From a virus, in the IMG/VR virus record IMGVR_UViG_3300008113_000317, positions 1 through 36,231 of that record: a stretch of 36,231 bases of DNA. One strand, 5' to 3'. Made by a program: the position numbers and the translations under genes. A model generated the notes under the pieces. It did not search any database and was not told where the DNA came from. It saw only the letters and a program-made list of their open reading frames with translations. Position 1 is the stretch's first letter; each line of letters opens with the position of its first letter. Positions 1-6,920 of the stretch are shown in pieces.

Positions 1-2
1 CA

Positions 3-71
3 GGTGGAAGCAATCTTAAAGATCAGGTAGGAAACCAGTGTTGGTTTTCCAAAAATGATTGGAATATATAG
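3..71 (+). CDS. 3' end of an upstream gene (partial)
   Basis: An open frame enters from the left edge and ends at TAG 69-71, giving about 22 residues ending in CWFSKNDWNI. The other two forward frames stop earlier (taa at 17-19, tag at 28-30), so if a gene enters from the left this is the best candidate. The stop overlaps the promoter-like motif at 65-72, an arrangement also seen at 24934-24944. Too little remains to name a function. Confidence 0.35.
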   Translation, partial: GGSNLKDQVGNQCWFSKNDWNI

Positions 72-72
72 A
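65..72 (+). promoter_or_regulatory. putative late promoter motif TATATAGA
   Basis: TATATAGA, followed by an A-rich tract, 32 nt before the ATG at 97. It is one of ten occurrences of a (G)ATATATA(G/A)A element placed before structural genes in this window. By analogy with the T4 late promoter TATAAATA, read by gp55, it is inferred to be the late promoter of the first unit. Confidence 0.6.
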
Positions 73-96
73 ATAGAAAAAATAATCTAACATAAA

Positions 97-1659
97 ATGT
101 CAAAAAATCTCAAGCAGAGAATAGAAGACCTCATGGCTAGAACAGATTCTCCAGCAGTGATGGAGAACTGCAAATCAGCAATTGCAAAGTTCAATGAATT
201 TGCGGCTCTTAACTTGCCAGCTGCCGTGATGGGAAAGATGGAAGATGTCATCGCAGAAGAATTTATCGGTAGTCTTTCCGACGAAGGAGCTATCTTAGAA
301 TTCTCAGACATCGCTATCAACAATCTAGGTGTTCGCAGCGCGATCGCTGAACTAGGAAAGGTCGATACTTCTAAGAACATGCCACTTCGCTACGTTCTTG
401 AGAAAGTAGGTGTACTTGGACAACAGCCAGAGTGGTTGGTTTATGAGCAGTTCATTTCTGCTTTGAAGCCTTTTGACTTTGAGCCAGTTGTTCTTGAGAC
501 TATCAACAACATCAAAGCAAACGCTAACAAGTACGCAGAAGATATCAAGATTCACAGAGCAATCTACGAAGCAAAAGTTTCTAAAGCAAACTACATCCTT
601 CCTACAGTTCAGCCTGAGATCGACGCTTATCTTTCAACAAGAACAGCTTCTGCTAGAACTCTTTTGATCGAAAAGTTGAATAAGTATATCTTTGATCCAA
701 CGGTTAAGAAACTTTACAACATCATCATCGAGTCAGCTCAATCTTTTGAGATTAAAGCAACAAGCAACGATGCCATCGTAAGAAAAGTGTATTCACCAGT
801 GATCGTAACCAACGAAACCGAAACTTTCGTAGTTCATGGTAAAGTATTCAAGAAAAACGGAAACGATATCACTCCTCTTGAAGAAGGTGAAATTTCTTAT
901 CTTCCAGAAGGATTCGTGGCTCTTGCCAACTTCATCAACCAACCAAACGTTGAGATGGGCGAGAACACAATGAAAATCTTCTCAAGAGACAAGAAAGTTT
1001 CAATCACCGAGTCTGAAGAAGGCGCTCTTACAATTGCAGTAAACGAAAGAACAACTACACCTGAAGAATTCAGCAAAATCTATCTTACTTCAGGATTGTT
1101 CAACTCAGCTGAGATCGATGTTCTTCGCACTGTCAATACAATCGTTGAAAATTGGAACACAATCTTTGAGATCGACTACGTTAAGTCAATCTATTCAAAA
1201 GCATACCCAAATCGTAGAGCAGACATATTCCGCTGCGGAGACAAAATGCACGTCAACACAGTGGATTCTTTAATGAACGAAAATCTATTCCACTCTAACT
1301 GCACAGCTCATCAGTCACGCAACCACATTCTTGAGTTTGTTAACTACGACCTTTCTCGCACCTTTGAAGATCTTATGACTCCTGAAAAGAGAGAAATCGC
1401 GGCTTTGGAATCTAAGAAAGGCGAATACGCTGAAGCAATCCAATACCTCGAAGAACGCTTAAACCTTCTCGAAAGTCAAGAAGAAGCTGTACGCAACGCA
1501 CCTGAAGTTAAAGAACTTATCGAAGCAATCTCTGTAGAAATCACTACATTGAAAAAAGATTACTTTGAAAATCAGACTAAGATCAACTCTTTGACTAAAG
1601 TAACTGAAGGAGTAGGAGCAAACGTTGGTGATTCTGCCGAGTACTTAAAAAAAAAGTAA
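97..1659 (+). CDS. large protein of unknown function, 0-frame product of a candidate -1 frameshift gene
   Basis: This 520-residue protein is not recognised. It is soluble-looking, with no signal peptide or membrane segment. The last ~110 residues (about 400-500) are charged and heptad-like, consistent with a coiled coil. It has a strong late-promoter motif 32 nt upstream and sits directly before gp55, gp4 and portal homologues, so a virion or head-assembly role is an inference from context. The oddity is its end: the last codons are TTA AAA AAA AAG TAA, a run of nine A containing an in-phase A AAA AAG slippery heptamer, and the -1 frame is open for a further 216 codons to 2306. Ribosomes that slip would make a protein of about 736 residues. 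An assembly error in the A run is the main alternative. Start chosen as the first ATG after the promoter motif. Confidence 0.8.
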   Translation: MSKNLKQRIEDLMARTDSPAVMENCKSAIAKFNEFAALNLPAAVMGKMEDVIAEEFIGSLSDEGAILEFSDIAINNLGVRSAIAELGKVDTSKNMPLRYVLEKVGVLGQQPEWLVYEQFISALKPFDFEPVVLETINNIKANANKYAEDIKIHRAIYEAKVSKANYILPTVQPEIDAYLSTRTASARTLLIEKLNKYIFDPTVKKLYNIIIESAQSFEIKATSNDAIVRKVYSPVIVTNETETFVVHGKVFKKNGNDITPLEEGEISYLPEGFVALANFINQPNVEMGENTMKIFSRDKKVSITESEEGALTIAVNERTTTPEEFSKIYLTSGLFNSAEIDVLRTVNTIVENWNTIFEIDYVKSIYSKAYPNRRADIFRCGDKMHVNTVDSLMNENLFHSNCTAHQSRNHILEFVNYDLSRTFEDLMTPEKREIAALESKKGEYAEAIQYLEERLNLLESQEEAVRNAPEVKELIEAISVEITTLKKDYFENQTKINSLTKVTEGVGANVGDSAEYLKKK

Positions 1660-1680
1660 CGGTTATTGGGACAACCCAAT
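1645..1680 (+). other. candidate programmed -1 ribosomal frameshift signal
   Basis: The slippery heptamer A AAA AAG occupies 1650-1656 in the correct phase, immediately before the 0-frame stop TAA 1657-1659. After an 8-nt spacer a hairpin follows: ATTGGG 1665-1670, loop ACAA, CCCAAT 1675-1680. An alternative stem pairs TATTGG 1664-1669 with CCAATA 1681-1686. Heptamer, spacing and hairpin match known bacterial -1 sites such as dnaX and several phage and IS elements. The -1 frame is free of stops from 1656 to 2303. Confidence 0.6.
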
Positions 1681-1904
1681 CCAATAGAACTCTTACAGTA
1701 GAAGATACTGAAGGCAACACATACGAAGTCAAACCAACCGACTTAAAGAACCTCAAAAAGGCCTCCGAATCCAAACCGGGTAACGACCTCGAGATCACTA
1801 CACAGATCGACGGCGCAACGGTAGGGATTAAGGAGGCCAAAGAGTATGTAAAGGCCGAAATAACAGACACCGACTATTCTGGTCCTGGCGCAGGCGAAGA
1901 AGTC
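1656..1904 (+). other. open -1 frame joining two genes (putative frameshift extension)
   Basis: These 83 codons carry no ATG, GTG or TTG start near their beginning, yet read as ordinary protein: it begins VTVIGTT and has a beta-rich pattern with residues such as LTVEDTEGNTYEV. They run in frame into the ATG ATG at 1905. Without frameshifting this stretch would be 245 untranslated nt in a genome where gaps are otherwise under about 130 nt. It is therefore listed as the likely translated link between the upstream and downstream genes. Confidence 0.55.
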
Positions 1905-2306
1905 ATGATGAAAGCTCTTGACTTTACCAGCCGCGGAGACAACGACGACGTAGAGATCTTATACGGCGGCGGAAAGAAAACTTACATTAAGAAGAAGTTC
2001 CTCAAACCGTTAGAGGTTTTTGAAAACAAGAACCTTTCTGAGACTGGTGTATATAACTCAGAAACGGATATACACGCAAATGCTAAAACTTCCGAGAACA
2101 AACCCGACAAGACAAACGGAGTTCTCGCAGCCATTGCCGACAAAGTAACAGAAATACTTTACGGCATGGATGATTTAAGAACATTTATCAAGGACAATTC
2201 TGAAATCTCACACGACGCGGTTGACAAAGCCATCGCAGATTTCAAATCTTATTTAACATCACTTGATTCTGAATCTGAAGTAGCGGCAAGCGGATCCGTA
2301 AACTAA
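1905..2306 (+). CDS. unknown protein, or C-terminal part of the frameshift product
   Basis: From the first ATG this is a 133-residue acidic protein with no recognised domain. A motif ILYGGGKKTYIKKKFLKPLEVF-like segment (residues about 15-37) suggests a small beta-barrel joined to a basic strand, followed by an alpha-helical tail. The frame is open upstream back to 1656, where it meets the slippery site at the end of the previous gene. Two readings are possible: an independent gene starting at ATG 1905 or 1908, or the end of a 736-residue -1 frameshift fusion. No promoter motif or Shine-Dalgarno sequence is seen before 1905, which favours the fusion. It is followed after 6 nt by the gp55-like gene. 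Confidence 0.6.
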   Translation: MMKALDFTSRGDNDDVEILYGGGKKTYIKKKFLKPLEVFENKNLSETGVYNSETDIHANAKTSENKPDKTNGVLAAIADKVTEILYGMDDLRTFIKDNSEISHDAVDKAIADFKSYLTSLDSESEVAASGSVN

Positions 2307-2312
2307 CAAGAC

Positions 2313-2657
2313 ATGGCAAACTACATTGATCCAGAAGAGTTCAGAAAAGAAATACTTCTATCCAAAGAACGAGATGAACTGACGCCCAGAGCAGTAGAGA
2401 TGCTACAGCTGATGGCAAAAGAAGCTTCCAAGAAATTAAAGTACAAAGACGAAGAGGATCGCAAGGATGTAATTGCCTTCGCGTTAATGGATGTCATTAA
2501 GTACTGGAGAAGTTACAACCCAGAAAAATCAAAGTATCCGTTTGCGTACTATACGCAAATCATTAAACACGGATTCGCAAAGGGTTGGAAGAAGCTTCAT
2601 CCAATCAGAGACATCGATAAACTATCACTAAGTAACGAGAACCTCTATAGTCTATAA
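2313..2657 (+). CDS. 55: late-transcription sigma factor, T4 gp55-like
   Basis: The 114-residue protein resembles T4 gp55, the small sigma factor that directs host RNA polymerase to phage late promoters. Supporting features are the order and spacing of a helical segment KLKYKDEEDRKD (about residues 42-53), a second helix rich in aromatic residues, NPEKSKYPFAYYTQIIKHGF (about 70-89) and a basic tail. T4 gp55 has the equivalent pattern ending in KYKNPHAYITQACFNAF, which corresponds to sigma region 2. It is shorter than T4 gp55 (185 residues) and no separate C-terminal clamp-binding peptide can be assigned with confidence. Position among head genes differs from T4. The recurrent TATATA(G/A)A motif is its presumed target. 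Identification is from memory of the family, not an alignment. Confidence 0.7.
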   Translation: MANYIDPEEFRKEILLSKERDELTPRAVEMLQLMAKEASKKLKYKDEEDRKDVIAFALMDVIKYWRSYNPEKSKYPFAYYTQIIKHGFAKGWKKLHPIRDIDKLSLSNENLYSL

Positions 2658-2663
2658 GACAAT

Positions 2664-3149
2664 ATGAGTATCAAAAACAACAAGCCTACAGCAAAGAGTG
2701 GATTTCGTCAAGGATACTATAAACTTAACAATCCTGACAAATACATAGGTGATCCTACCAAGATCATCTACCGTTCTTCGTGGGAGTATCGTTTTTGTAA
2801 ATACTGCGACGATGGTGAAAACGTAGTAAAGTGGTCTTCAGAACCAGTCGGGATAAAATACACAAGTCCCATTGACAATAAACAGCACGACTATTACATA
2901 GACTTTTATGCAAGAATCAAAAAAGGTGATACCGAAGAAGATTACTTGGTGGAAGTCAAACCCGAAGCATCTCTTGAGCGCCCACTCATGGAAAGCGGAA
3001 GCATGACCATGAAAAGGTTGAAAAACTACAACTATGCTTTACAGACTTGGATAACCAACCGAGCGAAGTTTCAAGCAGCTAAAGATCATGCAGAAAGAAT
3101 CGGCTACAAGTTTGTCATAGTCACAGAAAAATTCTTATTCGATAGGTAA
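2664..3149 (+). CDS. 4: head completion protein, T4 gp4-like
   Basis: This 161-residue protein matches the T4 gp4 (gp50/4) family, needed to finish filled heads before tail joining. Characteristic segments are the basic N-terminus, NPDKYIGD (about 22-29), IIYRSSWEYRFCKYCD (about 34-49), VVKWSSEPVGIKYTSP (about 54-69) and YYIDFYARI followed by YLVEVKP. The D...(E)VK spacing (Asp in YIDFY, Glu and Lys in VEVKP) is the active-site pattern of PD-(D/E)XK nuclease folds, to which this family is related. Length is close to the family norm. It is 6 nt downstream of the gp55-like gene and its stop overlaps the next start (TAATG at 3147-3151). Confidence 0.8.
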   Translation: MSIKNNKPTAKSGFRQGYYKLNNPDKYIGDPTKIIYRSSWEYRFCKYCDDGENVVKWSSEPVGIKYTSPIDNKQHDYYIDFYARIKKGDTEEDYLVEVKPEASLERPLMESGSMTMKRLKNYNYALQTWITNRAKFQAAKDHAERIGYKFVIVTEKFLFDR

Positions 3150-3883
3150 TGGCAAAAGTAGACGGTCATATCGACATTAAGAAATACTACGAGGACGCAA
3201 ATAAGTCCAAAGAGAGGACAGGTGCTTTCCAGTTCTTTAGCGACAAGTACATCAAAAGTCCGTTTGAAAATTACTTCATCATAGAAGAAGAGTCCCGTTT
3301 TGAGGCACGCAAACTAAACTTTTTCTTACCGGGTTCGATCTATATGTTTCGATACCCCAACCCAATCACAAAAGATTATTTAAGTTACTACGACAAACGA
3401 CCTATGGTGTTAATCATAGGCACTTTCATCGCCAAGACCACGGGTAGAACTATAGTTCAAGGTATCAATTTGGACTTCATTCCAGAAAAACAAAAAGTGG
3501 ACTTGTTGGATACTTACTACCGTGTATATATGAAAGACTTACTCGGTGCAGAGAAAGATTCTGACTCTGGGCTTGTTGGACAAGCAAAGAACTTGGCGAA
3601 GTACTTAAAAGACTGGTCACTTATGTCGAAGGTCTTTGTTGATCAAGCCAAGATACCTCTTACTTTCGCAATCAGAAACTATGATATGGCAGGAATCTTA
3701 AACCCAGTACTAGTAGAGATCGAAGACTGGTGTATGATACCTTTCTATGTGCCAAAAGAAATACAAGGAAAGGGTTTGGCAAAAGTTTATGCTGAATACA
3801 TAACAGCCAAAAAACAAGCACTTTCTAAGAAAACGCCAACAGACTTGGCAAAAGTACAAGCAAATAAGAAACGATTCAAATAA
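3149..3883 (+). CDS. conserved T4-like head-module protein (possibly gp2-like)
   Basis: The 244-residue protein contains GSIYMFRYPNP, then YYDKRPMVLIIG (about 83-94) and a GINLDFIPEKQKVDLLDTYY-type segment (about 108-127). The pattern of a short 'Y-P-K, YYD-x-P-L-V, G-hN-h-x-Y-h-P' is familiar from a family found in head modules of many T4-like phages. Some members are annotated as DNA end protector, but I cannot confirm that equivalence. A basic lysine-rich tail (last 30 residues) could bind DNA. It lies between gp4 and portal homologues, start overlapping the gp4 stop, which fits a role in head completion or the packaged-DNA end. Function remains inferred. Confidence 0.6.
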   Translation: MAKVDGHIDIKKYYEDANKSKERTGAFQFFSDKYIKSPFENYFIIEEESRFEARKLNFFLPGSIYMFRYPNPITKDYLSYYDKRPMVLIIGTFIAKTTGRTIVQGINLDFIPEKQKVDLLDTYYRVYMKDLLGAEKDSDSGLVGQAKNLAKYLKDWSLMSKVFVDQAKIPLTFAIRNYDMAGILNPVLVEIEDWCMIPFYVPKEIQGKGLAKVYAEYITAKKQALSKKTPTDLAKVQANKKRFK

Positions 3884-3890
3884 ACTAAGA

Positions 3891-3898
3891 TATATAAA
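3891..3898 (+). promoter_or_regulatory. putative late promoter motif TATATAAA before portal
   Basis: GATATATAAAAC occupies 3889-3900 and abuts the ATG at 3901. The TATATAAA core starts only 10 nt before the start codon, so if it works like a T4 late promoter the transcript would start at or inside the start codon. It could instead be a near-leaderless promoter or a relic. Confidence 0.5.
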
Positions 3899-3900
3899 AC

Positions 3901-5514
3901 ATGGCAGGATTCATTGATAGAGCCGGAGTCAATCCGATATTTGGGCAACTCTCAAAAAGTTTGAGAAGGCTCGCCAACTTAGGCATGCAGTACGACGACA
4001 TGGTTATACGCCAGTCTCGTGCGATAGGTGTGACCGAAGCAGAGTTTGGAAACCAAGGCTACTTGCCAGAGGAATTCTTATACTCACTCGCTCTGTCCGA
4101 TGTAGGACAGAAAAAGTTCATCGCATTCTTCGACAAAGACTATAAGTCAAGACGAGAATATCTTCGTCGCTTTGCGATGAACCCTGAAATTGAGTTCATC
4201 TTAGATACCGTTGCCGATGAAGCGATCGTATTCGACTCAGCAAACTATTTTTGTCAACCCGACGTAACCAAAGTCAAAGAGATCGTATCTCCTGAGAACA
4301 TGGAAGAAATCGTCGATGAAATCTGGACGCAGTACAAAAAGATCTATGCCCACTTTAACTTTAACCAAGGTCACGACGCATGGTCATATTTCCGCCAACT
4401 TTTAATCGACGGATTCCTTGCTTTTGAAATCATCTTTGATCCCGAAGGTAAGAACATCATAGGTTTCAAAGAACTTGACCCTATCTCTCTACGCCCAGGT
4501 GTTGAGAAAGGCGGAGATGGTTCATACAAGAAAATCTGGGTTCAGTACGAGGACATTCCTTCAATGAAAAGGGTATTACTTGACTCACAGATCATTTACA
4601 TATCGTACGCAAAAGGAAACTTCGTAAGCCGCGTATCTTACGTGGAAAGAATGGTTCGTTCTTTCAACTTGTTACGCATCATGGAGAACAGCCGTATCAT
4701 CTGGAACATTATGAACAGCTCGTTCCGTCTTAAGATGGTGGTTCCTATCGGAACCAAGTCTCCGCAGAAAGCTAAAGAATCTTTGGCTGAATTGATGTCA
4801 ATGTACAAAGAAGACATCTCATTAAACTTTGATTCTGGAGAACTTTCGGTAAACGGCCAGCCTTCAATGCAGTTCTACAAAAACTATCTGTTCCCTTCTA
4901 AGAACGGAGAATCGCCGGAGATCGAAACCATCGGTGGTGACGGTTATGACTTGAGCGATACCGATGCTCTGAAATACTTTAAAGACAAAGTAATCGAAGA
5001 TTCAAAAGTGCCGCAGTCTCGATTCGACAGCGAGAACGCTGGTAATGTTTCATTCAGCGCAGATGCAATCGACCGCGAAGAAATACGCTTTGGTAGATTC
5101 GTCAATCGCCTTCGCTCGATCTATCAAGAAATCATTCTTAAGCCTCTGTTCATTCAGATGGGTCTTCTTCGTCCAGAACTGGCTGAAGACGAACTCTTTA
5201 AGTCAGCTCTTGCCATCAAGTTCAACAAAGACAACCTCTTCGAAGAACTCAAAGAAATGGAGATCATGACGAAACGCATCGACTTCGCAAACAGCTTGAT
5301 GCAGATTATGGACAAGAGAAAAGACGCAACGGGAATGGACGTCGATGTACCATACTTCGTACCACAGTTCGTCATCGAGAAATATATGAAGCTCGACAAA
5401 TCAGACGTCGACGAAAACGCTCGCCTCAAGAAAGCCAAAGACATCGAAGATCTAGAGTACATGAAGAAGCAACAAGATCTACAGAACCAAGGTGGCGGTA
5501 TGGGCGGATTCTAA
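3901..5514 (+). CDS. 20: portal vertex protein, T4 gp20-like
   Basis: The 537-residue protein forms the dodecameric channel at the head vertex through which terminase pumps DNA and to which the neck attaches. Family marks include RREYLRRFAMNPEIEFILDTVADEAIV (about residues 81-107, equivalent to the gp20 'MA-x-NPEI...D-x-I...EAIV' block), the central ME-N-SR-I-IW helix region (about 259-267), and PEIETIGGDGYDLSDTDALKYFKDK followed by VPQSRFD (about 339-376), which matches the gp20 'EI-TL-GG...D-x-x-YF...L-x-VP-x-SR' block. Length is close to T4 gp20 (524). It ends in a glycine-rich GGGMGGF tail. In T4 gene 20 follows the tube gene; here it is at the end of a separate head cluster and is followed by a strong terminator. 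Confidence 0.93.
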   Translation: MAGFIDRAGVNPIFGQLSKSLRRLANLGMQYDDMVIRQSRAIGVTEAEFGNQGYLPEEFLYSLALSDVGQKKFIAFFDKDYKSRREYLRRFAMNPEIEFILDTVADEAIVFDSANYFCQPDVTKVKEIVSPENMEEIVDEIWTQYKKIYAHFNFNQGHDAWSYFRQLLIDGFLAFEIIFDPEGKNIIGFKELDPISLRPGVEKGGDGSYKKIWVQYEDIPSMKRVLLDSQIIYISYAKGNFVSRVSYVERMVRSFNLLRIMENSRIIWNIMNSSFRLKMVVPIGTKSPQKAKESLAELMSMYKEDISLNFDSGELSVNGQPSMQFYKNYLFPSKNGESPEIETIGGDGYDLSDTDALKYFKDKVIEDSKVPQSRFDSENAGNVSFSADAIDREEIRFGRFVNRLRSIYQEIILKPLFIQMGLLRPELAEDELFKSALAIKFNKDNLFEELKEMEIMTKRIDFANSLMQIMDKRKDATGMDVDVPYFVPQFVIEKYMKLDKSDVDENARLKKAKDIEDLEYMKKQQDLQNQGGGMGGF

Positions 5515-5533
5515 TCAAACTTTTAACGCATGG

Positions 5534-5567
5534 ACACATGGACACTAAAACTGTCCATGTGTTTTTT
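5534..5567 (+). terminator. rho-independent terminator after portal
   Basis: An 11-bp perfect stem, ACACATGGACA (5534-5544) and TGTCCATGTGT (5552-5562), with a 7-nt loop CTAAAAC, runs straight into TTTTTT (5562-5567). It ends the head-gene unit 20 nt after the portal stop and directly precedes the next promoter module. Confidence 0.9.
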
Positions 5568-5622
5568 GTTAATAACTTTTGGCAAAAAAGTTTGCTATTG
5601 TCAAATCAATTGGTTAATTTTG
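5568..5622 (+). promoter_or_regulatory. Bacteroidota-type promoter with upstream GTTAATAACT box
   Basis: GTTAATAACT 5568-5577, then TTTG 5591-5594 and TAATTTTG 5615-5622, a perfect match to the Bacteroidota housekeeping consensus TTTG/TAnnTTTG with a 20-nt spacer. Box, -33 and -7 elements have the same spacing at 8889-8943 and 27135-27189. It drives the small-gene cluster starting at 5640, about 18 nt downstream. Confidence 0.85.
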
Positions 5623-5639
5623 CTCTATAATTATTCGAT

Positions 5640-5912
5640 ATGGAAATACGCAGATTTGATCGACACGAAAACATGAGTTCCGAAACACTTTCCAAGATCC
5701 TGAATATCATAGGTGATCTTGTAGACATTGAAGCACCAACCAGACAGCTGGAGAACATGCTTTACGGATTCTTCGATGGTTATGACTATACCCAGCAAAT
5801 CATCTTTTCGAAGGATCTTGCAAACGTAACACACGAAAACCCATCACTGGGCGCTAAGATCTCAGAGATCTGTGGTGTTATTGAATCTTACCCTACTTTA
5901 CAAGCTGCTTAA
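5640..5912 (+). CDS. small protein of unknown function (90 aa)
   Basis: First gene after the promoter at 5568-5622. The protein is acidic and probably all helical, with no recognised motif, signal peptide or membrane segment. It contains a regular helix-like stretch LSKILNIIGDLVDIEAP (about residues 18-34). The position in a promoter-headed cluster with the nucleotidyltransferase and clamp loader suggests early or middle expression. Next start lies 2 nt after the stop. Confidence 0.7.
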   Translation: MEIRRFDRHENMSSETLSKILNIIGDLVDIEAPTRQLENMLYGFFDGYDYTQQIIFSKDLANVTHENPSLGAKISEICGVIESYPTLQAA

Positions 5913-5914
5913 AC

Positions 5915-6169
5915 ATGGAAAAACTCAATACATACTTCGCAACGCAAGCAGCCGCTCTTATGGCAGTTGAAGATGAAACTCGCAGACGCGGTTATGATAT
6001 CGTCTATGCTGACCGCCTCTGGGCTGAACATGTTGCATACGGTTCTACCGTCAAGTACAGCTTCCCGCTGACGGTGGTCAAAACAGGAAACGAGGCAAAG
6101 AAGTGGGTACATATCCAAATCTATAGAATGGGATGTGGAAAATACGAACTTAACTTTTACATTGCTTAA
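5915..6169 (+). CDS. small protein of unknown function (84 aa)
   Basis: A compact mixed alpha/beta protein with an alternating hydrophobic C-terminal half (KWVHIQIYRMG then YELNFYIA), suggesting paired beta strands. No family is recognised. It is wedged between another unknown gene and the nucleotidyltransferase, with gaps of 2 and 1 nt, so it is almost surely co-translated with them. Confidence 0.7.
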   Translation: MEKLNTYFATQAAALMAVEDETRRRGYDIVYADRLWAEHVAYGSTVKYSFPLTVVKTGNEAKKWVHIQIYRMGCGKYELNFYIA

Positions 6170-6170
6170 C

Positions 6171-6908
6171 ATGCCACAGATATTCAAAGTAGGCGGATGT
6201 GTTCGAGATGAACTACTCGGCCTACAATCAAAAGACATAGACTTTACCTTCGTTCTTGACGATCTTACACAGACCGTTGAAGAAGGTTTTCAGCAAATGA
6301 CTGACTGGATGACTCATGAAGGATTTCAGATCTTTCTATCCACACCCGACTGCTTTACTATCAGAGCAAAGTTTCCGCAGGATAGTCCTAACGCTGGACT
6401 TGTCGCTGACTTTGTGATGGCTCGCAAAGAAATCGGCTACATGGAAGGCACTCGTCGTCCAATCTTAGCGCTTGGAAGTCTGGAAGATGACTTGCTTCGC
6501 AGGGACTTTACCCTGAATGCCATGGCAGTAGATGAAGACGGTAATCTGATAGACTTATTTGGCGGCAGAGAAGATTTGGAACGCAGGCTGCTTAGAACAC
6601 CGTTGCCAGCCGCTCAAACCATGATGGACGATCCACTTAGAATCATGCGTGCTCTGAGGTTTAAGATCACTAAAGGTTTCAGCATCGCAGACGAAATCTG
6701 GTTGGCTATGATGCAGCCTGAGATACTGGAAAAACTCAGGACTACTGTTAGCGCCGAAAGAATCAGAGAAGAACTTATCAAGATGATGAAGCATGATACC
6801 GTTGCGACTCTTAAACTTTTGCATCTTGTGGAATCTAGGTCTATACCAGGTTTCTTGGATCTGATATTCGACCGAGGACTGTGGCTGAAACCAACATTTG
6901 AACTTTAA
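6171..6908 (+). CDS. CCA-adding/poly(A)-polymerase-type nucleotidyltransferase, head and neck only
   Basis: The 245-residue protein has the class II tRNA nucleotidyltransferase/poly(A) polymerase signature: VGGCVRDELLG (residues 7-17), the catalytic pair D22-x-D24, a third acidic site in VADFVMAR (D80), RRDFTLNAMA (110-119), the nucleotide-selecting DDPLRIMRALRF (153-164) and an ERIREEL helix near 203. Such enzymes add CCA or A residues to RNA 3' ends. The usual body and tail domains that grip tRNA (cellular enzymes are about 400 residues) are absent. Start set at ATG 6171, one nt after the previous stop and 6 residues before the GG motif; an upstream in-frame GTG at 6135 would overlap the preceding gene. 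Substrate is unknown; phage tRNA repair or polyadenylation are both possible. Confidence 0.85.
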   Translation: MPQIFKVGGCVRDELLGLQSKDIDFTFVLDDLTQTVEEGFQQMTDWMTHEGFQIFLSTPDCFTIRAKFPQDSPNAGLVADFVMARKEIGYMEGTRRPILALGSLEDDLLRRDFTLNAMAVDEDGNLIDLFGGREDLERRLLRTPLPAAQTMMDDPLRIMRALRFKITKGFSIADEIWLAMMQPEILEKLRTTVSAERIREELIKMMKHDTVATLKLLHLVESRSIPGFLDLIFDRGLWLKPTFEL

Positions 6909-6920
6909 TCACTTAATCAT

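Noticed and set aside
6135-6170. GTG start for the nucleotidyltransferase at 6135
   Set aside because: It lies inside the previous gene. ATG 6171 is 1 nt after the upstream stop and places the GG-RD motif at the usual distance from the N-terminus.
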